This document shows, piece by piece, positions 38,960 through 50,865 of a stretch of 64,000 nucleotides of DNA. Below the pieces are notes generated by a model. That model ran no database searches. It worked only from the letters and a program-made list of their open reading frames with translations, and was not told the DNA's origin. Source of the DNA: Cristatella mucedo (lineage: Eukaryota; Bryozoa; Phylactolaemata; Cristatellidae); assembly GCA_009760855.2 (NCBI GenBank), contig WPIO01000029.1, positions 2,648,001 through 2,712,000 on the forward strand, read 5' to 3'. Numbering within the stretch: the stretch's first letter is position 1; each line of letters begins with the position of its first letter. Both the position numbers and the translations under genes were made by a program.

Positions 38960-40689
38960 ATAATGATAGTAATAATGCATTTGATAAAGCGCCATCAGAG
39001 AACTCAATCTCTCTCTAGGTGCTTTACATTTGCTGCAAAGTGAAATGCAATTGAATGGTAAGTAAAATCATGCTTGAAAAACAAACGAAATGAATAATAT
39101 GGTTAGGGGTGACATGCACAGGGTCAGCATGCAAATGTGGTTAGTGGCAGCATGCACAGTGTCAGCACGCATAAGCACATCAAGGACGAATCACAGGCAC
39201 CCACTAAATGCTGTCCTAAATAGGTGTGTTTTTAAGTTTCTTTTAAATGTGGTCAGGTCATGGGATGTTCTGACGCAGGTCGGGAGGGAGTTCCAGGCTT
39301 TGGGAGCATACGAGCTGAATGCACGGTCTCCAAAGGATTTAAGGTTTGTACGAGGTATTTCCAGACTGTTGGATTCCGAAAAGCGGGTGGTACGATGCTT
39401 GGCCTGATGGGGGAGTATGTCGGAGAGATAGGCTGGAGCCATAGAGTGGAGGGACCTAAAAGTGAGTGAGAAAACCTTAAAGTCAATCCGTTGCTTGACT
39501 GGTAGCCAGTGCAGGTCGGCGAGAAGTGGAGTAATGTGGCAACTTCGACGCTCACGACAGACAAGCCTAGCTGCTGAGTTTTGCACCAGCTGCAATCGCC
39601 TGATCGTACATGTTGGTAGGCCAGTAAGCAGTGAGTTGCAGAAGTCGAGACGGGATGTCACGAATGCATGGACCAACTTGGACGTGGTATCCTTATCTAA
39701 ACAAGCCTGAATTTTAGCAATGTTATGAAGCTGAAAATAGGCGGATTTGACTGTGGGGCTATGGTCATCCAACGAGAGGTCGCTTTGGAATATGACACCT
39801 AGATTTCGAGCTGATTCAACTGGAGATATGCTGGCAGAGCCAATTTTGAGCGTCAGCCTTTCCAATTTCTGAATCACATTGGGTTTGCCTATAACTAGCA
39901 AGGTAGTTTTATCATCGTTTAGTTTTAGAAAATTTGCTGTCATCCATGTGCGGATGTCATCAATATATGCCGCAAGTGAGTTGAGAGAACTCGAGGTGCT
40001 CGAAGGGTGGGAGGGATCAAAGCAAAGGTACAACTGAGTGTCATCCGCATAGAAGTGAAAGCCTAGATTGTGCTTGGCAATCACATCAGCAAGAGGGAGA
40101 GCATAAACCGTGAAAAGAATCGGACCGAGCACGGAGCCCTGACGTACTCCATATTTCAGAGGTACTTCAGATGATCTTTGTCCATTCACGTCAATACTCT
40201 GGAATCTCCCACTGAGATAGGACCTGAACGATTGCAGAGCAGTGCCAGTGATGCCCAGGCGAGATGAGAGGGGCTCTAGAAGAACTTTGTGATCGATGGT
40301 ATCAAAAGCTGCCGAAAGATAGGGCAAAACAAGCAGAGACACTACCCATGTCTGCATTCCTAAGTAGGTCGTTGTATACCCTAAGCAATGCTGACTCTGT
40401 GGAGTGATTAGCTCTAAAGCCAGACTGGAACTTTACTATCAAGTGAGTTATTCTTATTATTAGCAAGGTGTGAGGTTTCGATATATGAGTTCAGCTGATC
40501 TGTCACTACCCGTTCCAGTGTCTGTGATAGGAATTGTAGAAGGGAGACTAGGCGGTAGTTGCTTGTGTTATTTTGGTCTGGTGTAGCTTTCTTGAGAAGT
40601 GGCCTGACTACAGCTTTTTTGGAAGGTGCTGGGACATGACCTGAGACTAATGACATATCAATGATGTTAGTTATGCATGGCAGCAGCAC
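38960..40689 (-). mobile_element. LINE-A, longest copy (CR1/L2-like non-LTR)
   Basis: The 3' tail lies at 38975-39050. The minus strand encodes most of the RT: 40414-40689 (KKAVVRPLLKKATPDQNN, NYRLVSLLQFLSQTLERVV) and 39191-40357 (LLVLPYLSAAFDTIDHKVLL, RQGSVLGPILF, FYADDTQLYL near 40040, SRLDFCNSLL, WLPVKQRIDFK, SFGDRAFSSYAPKAWNSLP). At least one break lies between 40357 and 40414. The endonuclease half is missing (5' truncation). The YADD active site is kept. Confidence 0.95.
39191..40357 (-). pseudogene. LINE-A reverse transcriptase, main open part
   Basis: A 388-codon uninterrupted stretch from RT palm (SAAFDTIDHK, YADD) through thumb to the C-terminal PKAWNSLP region and GCL end. RT of this class copies element RNA at a nicked target. 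The upstream fingers are in another frame at 40414-40689 and no endonuclease precedes, so the copy is dead as an autonomous element. The long intact frame suggests recent insertion. Confidence 0.93.
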
Positions 40690-41345
40690 AGGGCAAAGGT
40701 GTTGTGGAATGGGTAGGTTTTCAGCTTCGTTTTAAATATCGTCAAATCAAGCGATGACGTGACGTCAAGTCTGTAGGTAGTGAGTTCCAAGCCATTGGAG
40801 GAGCGTAGTAACTGAAGGAGCGGTATCGGGGGGGGGGCATTTAAAGCTAGTTGAGGCATAAGTAATCGACGACCGAGTCATAGTCGGAGCCGACGATGCG
40901 CGACGCGACTCGAGGCGAGAAAGTGAACTCTGATAAGTAGGCTGCAACAATGAAATTGGGAGACCTAAAGAGGAGAGTATTATGATCTAGAAGTCCACAA
41001 GTTGCTTGAGATCGTGCAGATCGTGCGGATTGGAAGGCAGCGGTAGAAATCGGAAGCCTCGACGTATATGATGGATAAGCCTGGCCGCTGAGTATTGCAC
41101 CAACTGTAGGCGTGTTATTGCACTGGCGGGAAGACGTACAAGTAGACAATTACAGAGCTCAAGTCGGGAAGTCGCAAATACATGGCGAGCTTGCCTGTGG
41201 TTGACCTTATCCAAGCATGCCAGAATTTGTACGATGTCAGGTAGACGAAGGTACGCATACTTGACTATGGAGCAGATGTGCTCATCCGATGGCAAGTGGT
41301 TTTTTAATAGAAGAAGACTCTCAGACTCATGTCTGAGGCTGCAGG
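40690..41345 (-). mobile_element. Second LINE C-terminal fragment, diverged from LINE-A
   Basis: The minus strand reads HICSIVKYAYLRLPDIVQI, ATSRLELCNCLL, RLQLVQYSAARLI, then WNSLP-type AWNSLPT-like sequence near 40790 and IFKTKLKTYPF. The pattern is the same as the C-terminus of LINE-A but the sequence is clearly different. It lacks its own 3' tail, because LINE-A begins exactly there. Confidence 0.82.
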
Positions 41346-42799
41346 AGGTGGCAGAGTCGATTAGGGGAACTGGGCTTTCCAGTTTCTATGTAACCCAAAG
41401 AGGGCCAATTCACACCCAGGCACTTTGAAAGTCACTGCAAGAAAAGCAGTAAGATATATAGATTATATAGAAAACCAATATTCAATATTAAGAAGCAAGG
41501 TTGCACGCTTAGGTGTCATGCTTAGACCGGCACGTAAGACGCCGCTGTTTAGTAGGAACCCTGTTCGTATAGGGAAGCCCACAAAGCGCCAAGGAAAAAT
41601 GACAAGTTCACAGGGGCGCGAGGAAAGCTGAGTGCAGCAGGTGCATTTCTAGTTCTAACTTCAAGGACGCTAAATCAAGTTACTTATCATTACCTGGATT
41701 GTCACGTGTTCGGAGCACACACGATGCGTTGTGCTAGTCATATTCTACAGTTGGCTCAGGTCATATGTTGGATCACAGCGAGGCATCGCAGACCTTGGCA
41801 CGCTCTAGCTAGACTCGCATCAGAGCTTTTTTTGGTGGGAACCACGAGCAGCAAAATTAATATAGAATAAGTCTAACGTAAGTCTTACGTATTTAAGAAC
41901 AAAACTGCACGAGCCGGACGAATTCTGGTACGACCGCCGACAGAAGATGCAACGTGATGGCGACGGCGAGCGTCGTAGAAAGCTGCCACGCATTGCACTT
42001 CGAAGCACGAGCTGAAATTAACAACGGACCATTGCACACGTTGAAACTGTTGGGAGGCAGTGTGACTAGCAGCAGATGCCGCCTCACTCATTGAAGCTGC
42101 TTCTCGCTCGCAAGAAGGTCGATACAAAGCTGTTCGCGTTCCCTTGAATCAGTATCGCCGGGCGAGCGAACCCAGTTGACACGTCCACGCAGCATCCACC
42201 ACCGATTTGCTGCGAGAAATGCCGCTGCGTTCACGATTCCGCTTCCGCTTTTCTGTCCGAACTCTGAGTCGAGCCGAGCTCCTCGGCAAATAATGGAAAC
42301 GCCAATGCACGGCAACCTTGGCAAGCACAGGATATACACAGGATGTACATGCTGCGTACAAAATAAAGAGCTGCCAATTCGCTCTTCCCGAAAATGCTTG
42401 CCTCCTCTCTGCAGCCATTCGAAGTCCGCTTTGCTACGGGAAATATTCCCACAATTTACCGTTGATCTCGTGCAGCTGCACCAGTGAGCGAAAAACAAAT
42501 AAAAGTAGCTTGCGGGTGCGATACAGATGAAAGTGTAGAGATTTAGCGTCCCAGTCTGCCCACGGAAGCTGGAAATTCTCGCAAAGCTGGCAATCGATGA
42601 CGTAACCGCTCTCCCAAACCGCAGCAGACTACTACAATTCAAAAATAGCCGTGCGTTTCAAAAAACCACCGAGTCTCTATGATTAGTGATGGAGGTATAT
42701 TGATCTCTATAAATCAAAAATATTCATTCATGTGTCCCTGTCGCTAAATTAATTGCTGTGGCTACCGGTTAATCAGCTGATGTAAGGGATAAGTAAGTT
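41346..42799. other. Intergenic, unidentified open frames
   Basis: The minus strand frame 42088-42642 (184 codons, Cys- and Arg-rich) is the longest unexplained one. It overlaps equally open frames in other phases and shows no motif. Confidence 0.35.
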
Positions 42800-42890
42800 G
42801 TCAAGTTGACACACAAGGCTCTCCCTGGCTTAGCTCCTTCGTGCCAGCTCAGCTTCTTCACCAGTTTAAGCCTTCTCTTGCAATCATAGA
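42800..42890 (+). mobile_element. LINE-B short fragment
   Basis: ACACAAGGCTCTCCCTGGCT to CAGCTTCTTCACCAGTTTAA matches the C-terminal coding part of LINE-B at 24700-24770. Confidence 0.65.
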
Positions 42891-42954
42891 CTCGAAAGTA
42901 AACGCTTAGCTCTCTTTTATTAATGACTTTTGGTGACATAAGTTTTTGCTTGCT

Positions 42955-43325
42955 AGTTTGGAGAACGTGCATTTAGTTTGTATGCTCCCAAAGCCTGGAA
43001 CTCACTCCCGACTTCCGCCACGACTTCCCCTGACTTGACCACATTTAAAAAGAAATTTAAAACGCACCTATTTATAACAGCATTTAGTGAGCCCCTGTGA
43101 TTCATCCTTTATGCGCTTATGCGTGCTTACACAGTGGAATATGCTGCCACTAACCACACTTGCATGCTGACCCTGTGCATGTCACCCCTAACCATGTTAT
43201 CCATCTTGTTTATCAAGCATGATACCACTCAAGTATCGATCGTGTTTCATTTGCAGCAAATGTAAAGCGCCTAAAAAGAGATTGAGTTCTCTGAGGGAAC
43301 TTTATCAAGTGTATTATTTTTATTA
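42955..43325 (+). mobile_element. LINE-A 3' end copy
   Basis: It starts at GAGAACGTGCATTTAGTTTG (end of the reading frame), includes CCCAAAGCCTGGAACTCAC, the whole 3' UTR and the tail GCAAATGTAAAGCGCC, GAGATTGAGTTCTCTGAGG and ATT units. A good reference for the LINE-A 3' UTR. Confidence 0.93.
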
Positions 43326-43462
43326 TATAGTTTGCATCCAAAACAGAGCCACCCAAAGACTTTTCTTGATATAGCATTTCCAGAATTGTTTCCCATCAAC
43401 TTGAACGAGGTGACCGGTGACGCGTCCAGGCGGGCTATTCAGCTCAGCTTTTTCTATCCCAA

Positions 43463-43766
43463 ACAGAGACAGAGAGACAGAGAGATAGAGAGACAGAGAG
43501 ACAGAAAGAGACAGAGCGAGACGGAGAGAGACAGAGCGAGACAGAGAGAGAGAGACAGAGAGACAGAGAGACAGAGACAGACAGACAGACAGAGAGAGAC
43601 AGACAGACAGATAGACAGAGAGGGGGAGAGAGAGGTGGAGAAAGAGAGGGAAGAGAGAGGTGGAGAAAGAGAGGGAGGGAGAGAGGGAAAAAGAGAGAGA
43701 AAGAGGGGGAGGGGAGGGAGAGAGAACGGGAAAGGAAAGAAAGAGACAGGGGAGGAGGGAGAAAAA
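43463..43766. repeat. GACA/GA purine tract, left part
   Basis: (GACA)n and (GA)n, then GGGAGA-rich sequence. It continues beyond the SINE-2 at 43768-43912. Confidence 0.95.
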
Positions 43767-43767
43767 A

Positions 43768-43912
43768 TACTAGCTGATTTAACAACCTCTTTTGTATAGC
43801 GACAGAAGAGCTTTTACGGCTATCAGCACCGCTTGCAGCTGAGATTAAGGATCGCCCACCGCAGGATTTGAACCCACGACCTCGGGACCGAGGTCATGAA
43901 AAGCAACCGCAT
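43768..43912 (-). mobile_element. SINE-2 copy splitting a purine tract
   Basis: Minus strand: GCGGTTGCTTTTCATGACC, B-box GTGGGTTCAAATCCTGC, GGGCGATCCTTAATCTCAG, GCTATACAAAAGAGG. Purine repeat abuts both sides, so it inserted into the microsatellite. Confidence 0.88.
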
Positions 43913-43913
43913 T

Positions 43914-44093
43914 AGGGAGAGAGAGGGAGGGCGAAAGAGAGGGTGAGAGGCGGAGGGGGAGAGAGAGGGGGAAAGAGAGAGATGGAGGGCGAGAGAAAAA
44001 GGGAGGAAGACGAGGAGAGAGGGAGAGAGGAAGAGAGAGGGAGAGAGAGAGAGAGGGGGAGAGAGAGAAAGAGGGAGGATGGAGAGAGAGAGT
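43914..44093. repeat. GA-rich purine tract, right part
   Basis: GGGAGAGA-type repeats with scattered C, same character as 43620-43760. Confidence 0.95.
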
Positions 44094-45273
44094 GATCTTG
44101 AGTAACTGCATTTGCACGAAGGCAGCAGGGGCATGCTACTCCAGCCTTACGCAGTCCGTGCTGAGGCACTTCGCAGCATGGTCTTTCGCGGTCTCTCCTC
44201 CCTGTGCGGTTGTCTGTTGTCGGTGAGAAGTCTCTTCACATGCATAGAATGCCTGGGCGGAACATAGGAACGGTTTCGATGACTACTCCGGCATGAGCCG
44301 AGCAGCCATTATTGTCTCAGACCGAGGGAAGCCCGTGAACTTTTAAACATTTGAGACCAAGCCCCGACCTCTCGACTGACGGCGAGTCCACCTCAGCAAG
44401 GCTTCGGAGCTGGGATTGCGTGTTGGTGAGCCGAACGGCGCCCGCTCCAGCTGTCTCCGTAAATCGTGCGGAAACGTTCCAAAAAGGCAAGGAGCGAGCG
44501 AGAGGGGAATGGCGGCCAAGAGCGTGAATCTGGCGAAAGCTGCTGCCCCGTAGCTGCCCTTCAGTTGGACGATTGATCTACTAAGATAGACTAAGGAGAC
44601 AAAGATTCTCCTTAGTCTGACGAACCTTCCAAATAGTAGAGGTAAACCCATCAACAGTTTTGTACAGCCATACTATTTCTCTCTGACACAGCTAGGATCG
44701 ATTTCCACATCTGAGGAAACGACTTTTACGAAGCTCGGAGTTGCTGAACTGATGACTGCTCAGTAGTTGGCAGGTCACCTTGGCTGTGGCTTGTCCCTAT
44801 TCGTTTACAGAATTCGACATTGCCTGCTGGGAGAGGATAGAATTCAGTGGGTAATGGCATGCTAAAACTGTCCTATCCAGCACTAATCATTTACCAATAA
44901 TAATACATTTGTTATAGCGCCCCATAGAACTCAATATTTTTCTAGGCACTTCAGACTGGCTTCAATCTCACGAAGAGGCAACAAAGCCTTGGCGGCCTTG
45001 AACCCGCCCCCACCATCTCCATCTGACTACGACGCATTACGATCTTCGAATCGTGGAGGTGGCACTACGTGCGATCAGCCAGAGGTACATTTCCGTCGCA
45101 CCTGACGCCACCCGCGACGGCCGGCCATCAACCCTAGATAAATCATTCTACTCTAGTCACACCATTGTCCCAATCACTACGCCGCTGTCATATCTGAAAG
45201 GCCTAAGCCATGCAAATAAATCGTACGCCCGCTGCGGTCGCCAACTTACGCCAGCTTGGGCCGCAGCTGCAGC
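44094..45273. other. Intergenic; one LINE-A-type tail
   Basis: At 44889-44965 the complement of a LINE-A/SINE-1 tail (ATAATAATACATTTGTTATAG, GAACTCAAT) is seen. The rest is GC-moderate and unassigned, and could be the promoter side of the putative exon at 45274. Confidence 0.5.
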
Positions 45274-45417
45274 ATGAGCAACTTGAACAGTCGACTGCTC
45301 GTCGGGTCGTCCGGCAGCGAGAACGGGCAGCTCAATTCAGCGGCCTTCAGTCCGGCGCCGCGGTTTAATCTGGCCCTGGCAGATCGGCCGAGCCTCGCAA
45401 TCACTCACCGGGACCAA
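45274..45417 (+). CDS. Possible first coding exon of an unidentified gene
   Basis: An ATG in good context (AGCATGAGC) opens 48 codons (MSNLNSRLLVGSSGSENGQ..., ending in ITHRDQ), closed by a GTAAGA donor in phase 0. Base composition is GC-rich and Ser/Asn/Leu-rich like a flexible N-terminus. No family is recognised and no second exon could be joined. The LINE-B copy at 45645 would lie in the following intron. It may be chance. Confidence 0.3.
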
Positions 45418-45644
45418 GTAAGACAAAACGGTTTGTATCTCTTCACGCGATTCCTTCCGCGACACAGCGCTCCGAGCTTCGCTTCTAGGTCTATAACCTC
45501 AACGTCAGAGGACTAACTGGGTCGTCTCGGACGACATGATTAGTAACAGTAACACGGAATGCAGTCGATTTCTCAGACTTTCGCCAGTGCGATAGCCGTC
45601 GCTCACGCGGGTGCTTTCGCTTGCTCGTTTCAGCACGCTGCTTA

Positions 45645-48530
45645 CACACTTTTGTCGAGTAGTAAGGTAGTGAGTAGCGTAGAAGTAGTAGCTCAGGGCG
45701 GCTGGAAAGAATGTGCCGTAGTCGGCTGCAAGAGAGTGGATGTCGTTGCGTAAGAATTGTGCTGCGGAGCAAAAAGCTTCTGTCTCCAACGGTCTTTAGA
45801 CGGAGGCATGGAAAATCTGATTTATTGTCCAAAGAGAACCTGAGAGAACGAGGAGTCTGAAGCTGATGCAGCAGTTCAGCTAGGTAGGAAGGAGCCAAGC
45901 CGGGGCGGGCCTTGTCGGTCAGTATAAGAACTTTGCTCTGTATTCGTCGATCAACCGACAGCCATTCTAGCTCTTTTAGCAAAGAAAACGAGCAGTCAAA
46001 CCTTGGGAATTTGGTAACTAGCCTTGCAGTCATATTCATAGCCAGCTGCAGTGGCCTAGTGGCTTTTTCCGGTAACCAAGCCAAAAGGGAATTACAGTAA
46101 TCTAGCTGAGACAGAACTAAGGAGCTAGTTAAATTCTTTGCAAGCCACCGTGGAAGACAGTTCCTAATCTTAGACAGGGATTAGACGTGATGGCTGGCAG
46201 CGGAAGCAGCCTTCTCAACGAAGCTTTCAAAAATATTTAGGCAGCCGTCAAGACGACACCTAAATTATGAGCATACGGTTACGACACCTAAATTATGAGC
46301 ACACGGTAAAGGTCGTACAACATCATAACCTATAGGAAGAGCAGTCTTATAGTTCAGCCACATGCTTGGGGTGTCTTATTTGTAGCAGTTTCGTTTGATC
46401 GTCGTTTAGTTTAAGGAGATTTGCCCACATCCAGTATCAAATGTCTGCAAGGCAAGCATGCAGGTAATCAATCGCTGCAGAACATTTCGGTAGTTTAAAT
46501 AACAAATACATGTGAGTATCGTCATCATAACAGTTATAGCCTATTCCGTGGGCCCAAATCACATTTCCCGGAGGTTTTGAGTATAAACTTAAGAACAGCA
46601 AAGGACCAAGGACAGACCTTTGTGGGACTTCACAGGTGACTGATCTGGCGGATGAGACCTGATCCCCCACGAGACATGGATTGGTCACGACCGGACAAGT
46701 GTGATTTAGGCCGCGCCAGTGCCTCATCTGCAAAAATGATCTTTGTTCTTAATCGTTCGAGAAGGATATGGGGATAGATAATGTTGAAGGCAGCTGATAG
46801 ATCTAGCAGTGCTACGGAATCACGTTCCCGTCATCGTTGCTGCATATGATTTCATCCGTTATACAGAGGAGAATAGTGGATGTGGAGTGCTGCCGCTTGA
46901 ACATGACTAGAATTTTGCTAGCCATTCTTGTCTATGTGTGCTTCAAGCTGCTTATTGATAATTTTTTCAAGAATCTTTGACAATAAAGGAAGAACGGAAA
47001 CTGGTAGTAGTTTGCAAAGACCTCTGAATCTAGTTTAGGCTTTTAAAGTATAGCACAAACGATGGCCGATTTCAAGGACTTGGGTGTAACTCCCTTTTCT
47101 GGAGCAGCACTAAAAAAATCTTAGTTATGGCTGGGCTAAGCTTGTCTGCCAGTGATGACCGCAGATGAGATGGTATAAGGTCTTCAGAAGCAGATCTTTT
47201 CTAAGACTTAATTAACGTAGCCACAGCGCGTGCAGAAACACCTCGGAAAATCTCCTGAGGAAGGTCACAGCTTGCGATTCAAAAATTGCTTTAGTCTGAA
47301 GGGGCTTTATGGGGGCACTAATGTGCACAATTCTTTCAGTGAAGAAGGCTGAAAAGGCTGTCGGCCGAGCCGTTAATGTCTGGGTAGTCAGACCTCTAAG
47401 CATTGGCCAGCAAATTGTTTACCGTCTTGCAAATCTGTTTTGGGTCCGACCGGCAGGACTTCGGTATTTTCGAGTGAAAAAGAAGCGCTGGCCTTTTCTG
47501 TGCTTCCAGGCGCAGACTCGAAGGAGAGGAAGTCGTTGAAAGTCTTTGACTAGATCTGCATCAGACCCGGCTTTCTTTAAGCGGCGTTCAAGCCTGCACT
47601 TCACAAGGTGGATCTTTAAAAGTTGTTTTTAAACTGGAAGGAATCTCCACGACATTGTACACGGACAGAATGTATGGGAGCATGCTGGCTACGGAAACTC
47701 CTGCGTGTCATGTTCACTGCACCAGTGACGTTATAGGGTCTGTCGGTCGATTCTGGGTGCAGATCAAGAAAACTTAAATCGCAGGCCGATTTCGAAGGCA
47801 TCTCTGTAGCAATGCTCTTTTAAGTTGCGCAGCTGGACACTCACGATGTCACACTTCAAACACAACGGGACAGAAACAGTAAACGAGAATGAGCAATGAT
47901 CAGAGACGGTCAGCGGGCAAATAACAGGGTCAGCGGGGCAGACATCCTTAGTGATAACGAGATCCAGGATATGGCGACCGACGTGAGTGGCATGATTAAC
48001 GTGCTGGACCAAACCGAAGTTCTCCTGGCAGTCAAGAAACGAGCAGACTTGGCTGTTGCTGGAGTTGTCAGCGTGAATGTTGAAGTCTCCTGTAATCAGT
48101 AACAGCCTGTCACACGCAAGAATTTTGGGAAGGAACTCTGAAATCTCCTCCATAAACAAGGTTAGACAGCTAGGAGGAGGTCGGCAGATCACAACAGTGA
48201 GAGACATGGTTTTTTATAAGGATTTGATTTCAGCAGATTCAAACGATTACCCATGCAAAAAACGCATGTCTTACAGCCAAACGATTCACAAACAGCAATA
48301 GCAATCCCGCCACCAACCTTGTCAGACCGCATTGACTGAAAGAATGAGTACCGGTGTGGGGTGATGCTATATAAACATTCACCAGAGCGTGGTGTCAACC
48401 ATGTCTCAATAAGCAGAAATGCATCTGGCTTTTCCTGGACAGCCCGATCGCGGATAAGTAACCCTTTGGATTTTAGTTAGCGGACATTTAACAGGCGGAA
48501 TCTAAGAGGCTGTCTAATAACTGCGTGACG
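45645..48530 (-). mobile_element. LINE-B, longest copy with endonuclease and RT remnants
   Basis: Reading from right to left on the minus strand: an APE-type endonuclease in pieces (GECLYSITPHRYSFF and KVGGGIAIAV at 48189-48398; ICRPPPSCL, LLITGDFNIHADNS, ILDLVITKD, VSDHCSF at 47764-48207), RT with PQRSVLGPLLF, Y(N)CYDDDTHMYL at 46437-46733 (family YADD), then NMTARLV, WLSVDRRIQSKVLILTDKA at 45491-46084. It has many frame breaks and is cut at the 3' end near 45645, so the ATTAC tail is missing. A 28-base tandem repeat (ACGACACCTAAATTATGAGC twice) lies at 46250-46310. Confidence 0.9.
47764..48207 (-). pseudogene. LINE-B endonuclease domain fragment
   Basis: A 147-codon frame with the APE/exonuclease III-type blocks GDFNIHAD and SDHCSF (the family ends in SDH), which nick target DNA. 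The preceding part is in another frame (48189-48398). It is an element gene, not a host DNA repair gene, judging by the RT remnants downstream. Confidence 0.88.
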
Positions 48531-49241
48531 CCGATTAAGTGGCTTGCATTCTAGACGTCATTCAGCCGGCCTGGCAGACGCTGGGCCTACGAATTTCAAT
48601 GGAACATTAGTATCGGCCGATGGGTGAATTTTCACAGCATGCTGAGGCACGGCAAGTGAGCTACGAGCACAACGAGTGCCAATCAGCGCTTACTTACTGG
48701 TTGTAGGTTTGATAACAGAGCGGTTGATAGGGCAAGCGCATGATGGAAGGAGGTTCTTACTGACCCACCGAAGAAGGGCCGCCGGTAGGTATTAATAATA
48801 ATAATACACTTGAAAAAACGATTGTACACCTTCCGTACGTAATGCTGTATTTAGGCGCACCCTAACTAAGCCCCAGAACTTTCCTCGTGTTTGCGAGGGT
48901 TTGAATTAGAATTTGTACTCACCTTTGGCCGTAACACGCAAATTTGCGTTGGAGTCTCGCCATGGGTTTTATATTTACGTAGAAGCGATTTCTGAGTTCG
49001 CGCCTTTTCCATCGGCTGGCCATGCGCTTCGCTGGCCGACCGACCATGGGTGGTTCACTGTTCAATCGCACTAGCACGATCTCAATGCAGTGTTACCATC
49101 TAAATACTCACAGCAGCGCCTGCGGCCGCAACTTGGATGTGGCTATCCTGAAACAAACCCAGGCAAATTTTCGAGGCCAACTCGGACCGCAAATTTATCT
49201 CCTCCACTGGGCCTTGACATACGACTCCTTACGCTTGTATG
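48531..49241. other. Intergenic, nothing recognised
   Basis: May include the decayed 5' part of LINE-B. ATAATAATAATACAC near 48795 resembles a retroelement tail. Confidence 0.4.
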
Positions 49242-49242
49242 A

Positions 49243-49307
<65 letters not shown>
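49242..49307. repeat. (AC)n(AT)n compound microsatellite
   Basis: About 14 AC units pass directly into about 18 AT units. Confidence 0.98.
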
Positions 49308-49309
<2 letters not shown>

Positions 49310-50174
49310 CGTAAGATGCAAATACAGATGTGTATGTACAGTAACCCTCCGACTTAAGAAATAGATAGGGACCGGAAAACCTGTCGTTAGTCAAATTTTC
49401 GTAAGTCGGGAATGATACGCGATATGCAAAACAGAGCCCTCAGTACCCACAATGCATAGCTATCAGACATCGTTTCCTCCCTAGTGTTTGCGGCCTTGTA
49501 AAATCTACTGACCGCGAGCGGATTTTTTAAGTTTCATTGGATACATTTTGATTATCTAGGTTTTGTGCATGACCATGGTCAGGCCGAGTTTGAATCTCCT
49601 AATTTTCCCAAGTCGAACCGTCGTAAGTTTGGGGCTGACTGTATCTGTGCATGTATATGTGTGTGCGTACGTGCGCGTGTTTGTGTGCGTGCGTGCATCC
49701 ATGCGTGTTGGTTTCGAATAAACAATGTGTTTTATATCAAACATACGCTTATTTGTTCCAGTGCAAAAATGCAACAATCCTTTTCTTAGATTTAATAACC
49801 TAATACAGTGCCGCCCCACATTTATTTTCAATGCCCCGCAGGACTAGTTCCGGTACAGAGCTGACCTAGACTTTTCAAACCTTTGGATTATGCCACGCCT
49901 TGCTTCTTGGCCATCGACGCTAAGCAAACCGTCAGAACCGCTCATAACTCTCTCCAACTTCGTCTCACTAATTTACGATAGGGTTTAATTTAACTGTTGT
50001 CAATCTGATCAAAATTACTAATTCACTTGAAATTTCTAAAATAGCTACAAAACTGGGATTCAAGTGAGAGACTGAATGTGTGATGTGTGCTTTGCTGAGA
50101 AAGAATGGGAAGCACGTTCCCACCTGAATTTCCGAACGGCTCAACGGCCGTATTTTAGCGATTTGGGAACATGC
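49308..50174. other. Intergenic, nothing recognised
   Basis: A TG/CG-alternating stretch at 49645-49705 is simple-sequence-like. No gene. Confidence 0.45.
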
Positions 50175-50860
50175 GCCAGTCCCTACAGAGCAAAGTTCTT
50201 ACGCTGACCTACAGAGCAAAGTTCTTACGCTGCCTCACAAGGCCCTCCACGGCTTGGCTCCTCCATACCAAGCTGAACTGCTGCATCAGTTTCAGCTTCC
50301 ACATGTCCTCAGGTCCTGTGTGGACAAGAAATCAGCTATTCCATTCCTCCGCCTAAAAACAGATGGAGACAAGAGCTTTTGCCTTGCAGGTCTTTGACTG
50401 TGAAACTCACTTTCATGATTCTACTAAGTAGCCCAGTGGTTTTTTAAGGTGCTCGCCCCGACCAAGGTCTTGCCGAGGTCGTGGGCTCGAGCCTTGAGGC
50501 ATATGTAGAGCGCCTGAAATGAGCTTAAGTTCTCTTTGGGCGCTATACAAATTAATTATATATATTTTATATATTCTCACGCAATGACATCTACTCTTCT
50601 GCTGCAGACTATGGCACATCTTTTCCAGCCGTCCTGAGCTGCTACTTCCATGTTACTCACTACCTCAACTGCTTTCCTGACTCAGCTATACTTCTCACAT
50701 CCTCTTTGTTGCGTGAGATGAAGTCTGTTGGCTACCGAATGAGTACCGGAAGCCGCCTAGGCTGTGGGTGCTTTATACAAAACTCTCCACCGTAACATCC
50801 ACATAGTCTTTTTGGCTTTTTGGATTAACAGACAGAGATACATTACATTACATTACCGCT
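50175..50860 (+). mobile_element. LINE-B fragment interrupted by SINE-1
   Basis: LINE-B coding C-terminus (CAGAGCAAAGTTCTTACGCTG, present twice in tandem at 50187-50232) to the frame end, interrupted at 50421-50572 by SINE-1, then the remaining 3' part to the ATTAC tail at 50835-50860. Order of events: LINE-B first, SINE-1 later. Confidence 0.93.
50421..50572 (+). mobile_element. SINE-1 nested in LINE-B
   Basis: The 5' head is worn (AGCCCAGTGGTTTTTTAAGG); then CTCGCCCCGACCAAGGTC, GGGCTCGAGCC, GAGCGCCTGAAATGAG and GGGCGCTATACAAATTAATT. ATTCT occurs at both junctions with LINE-B, a likely short target duplication. Confidence 0.9.
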
Positions 50861-50865
50861 GGGCC

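Noticed and set aside
42088-42642. 184-codon minus-strand open frame as a novel gene
   Set aside because: It overlaps comparable frames in other phases and shows no domain, signal or splice support.
49242-49307. CRISPR-like or satellite array
   Set aside because: It is a plain AC/AT compound microsatellite with no spacers.
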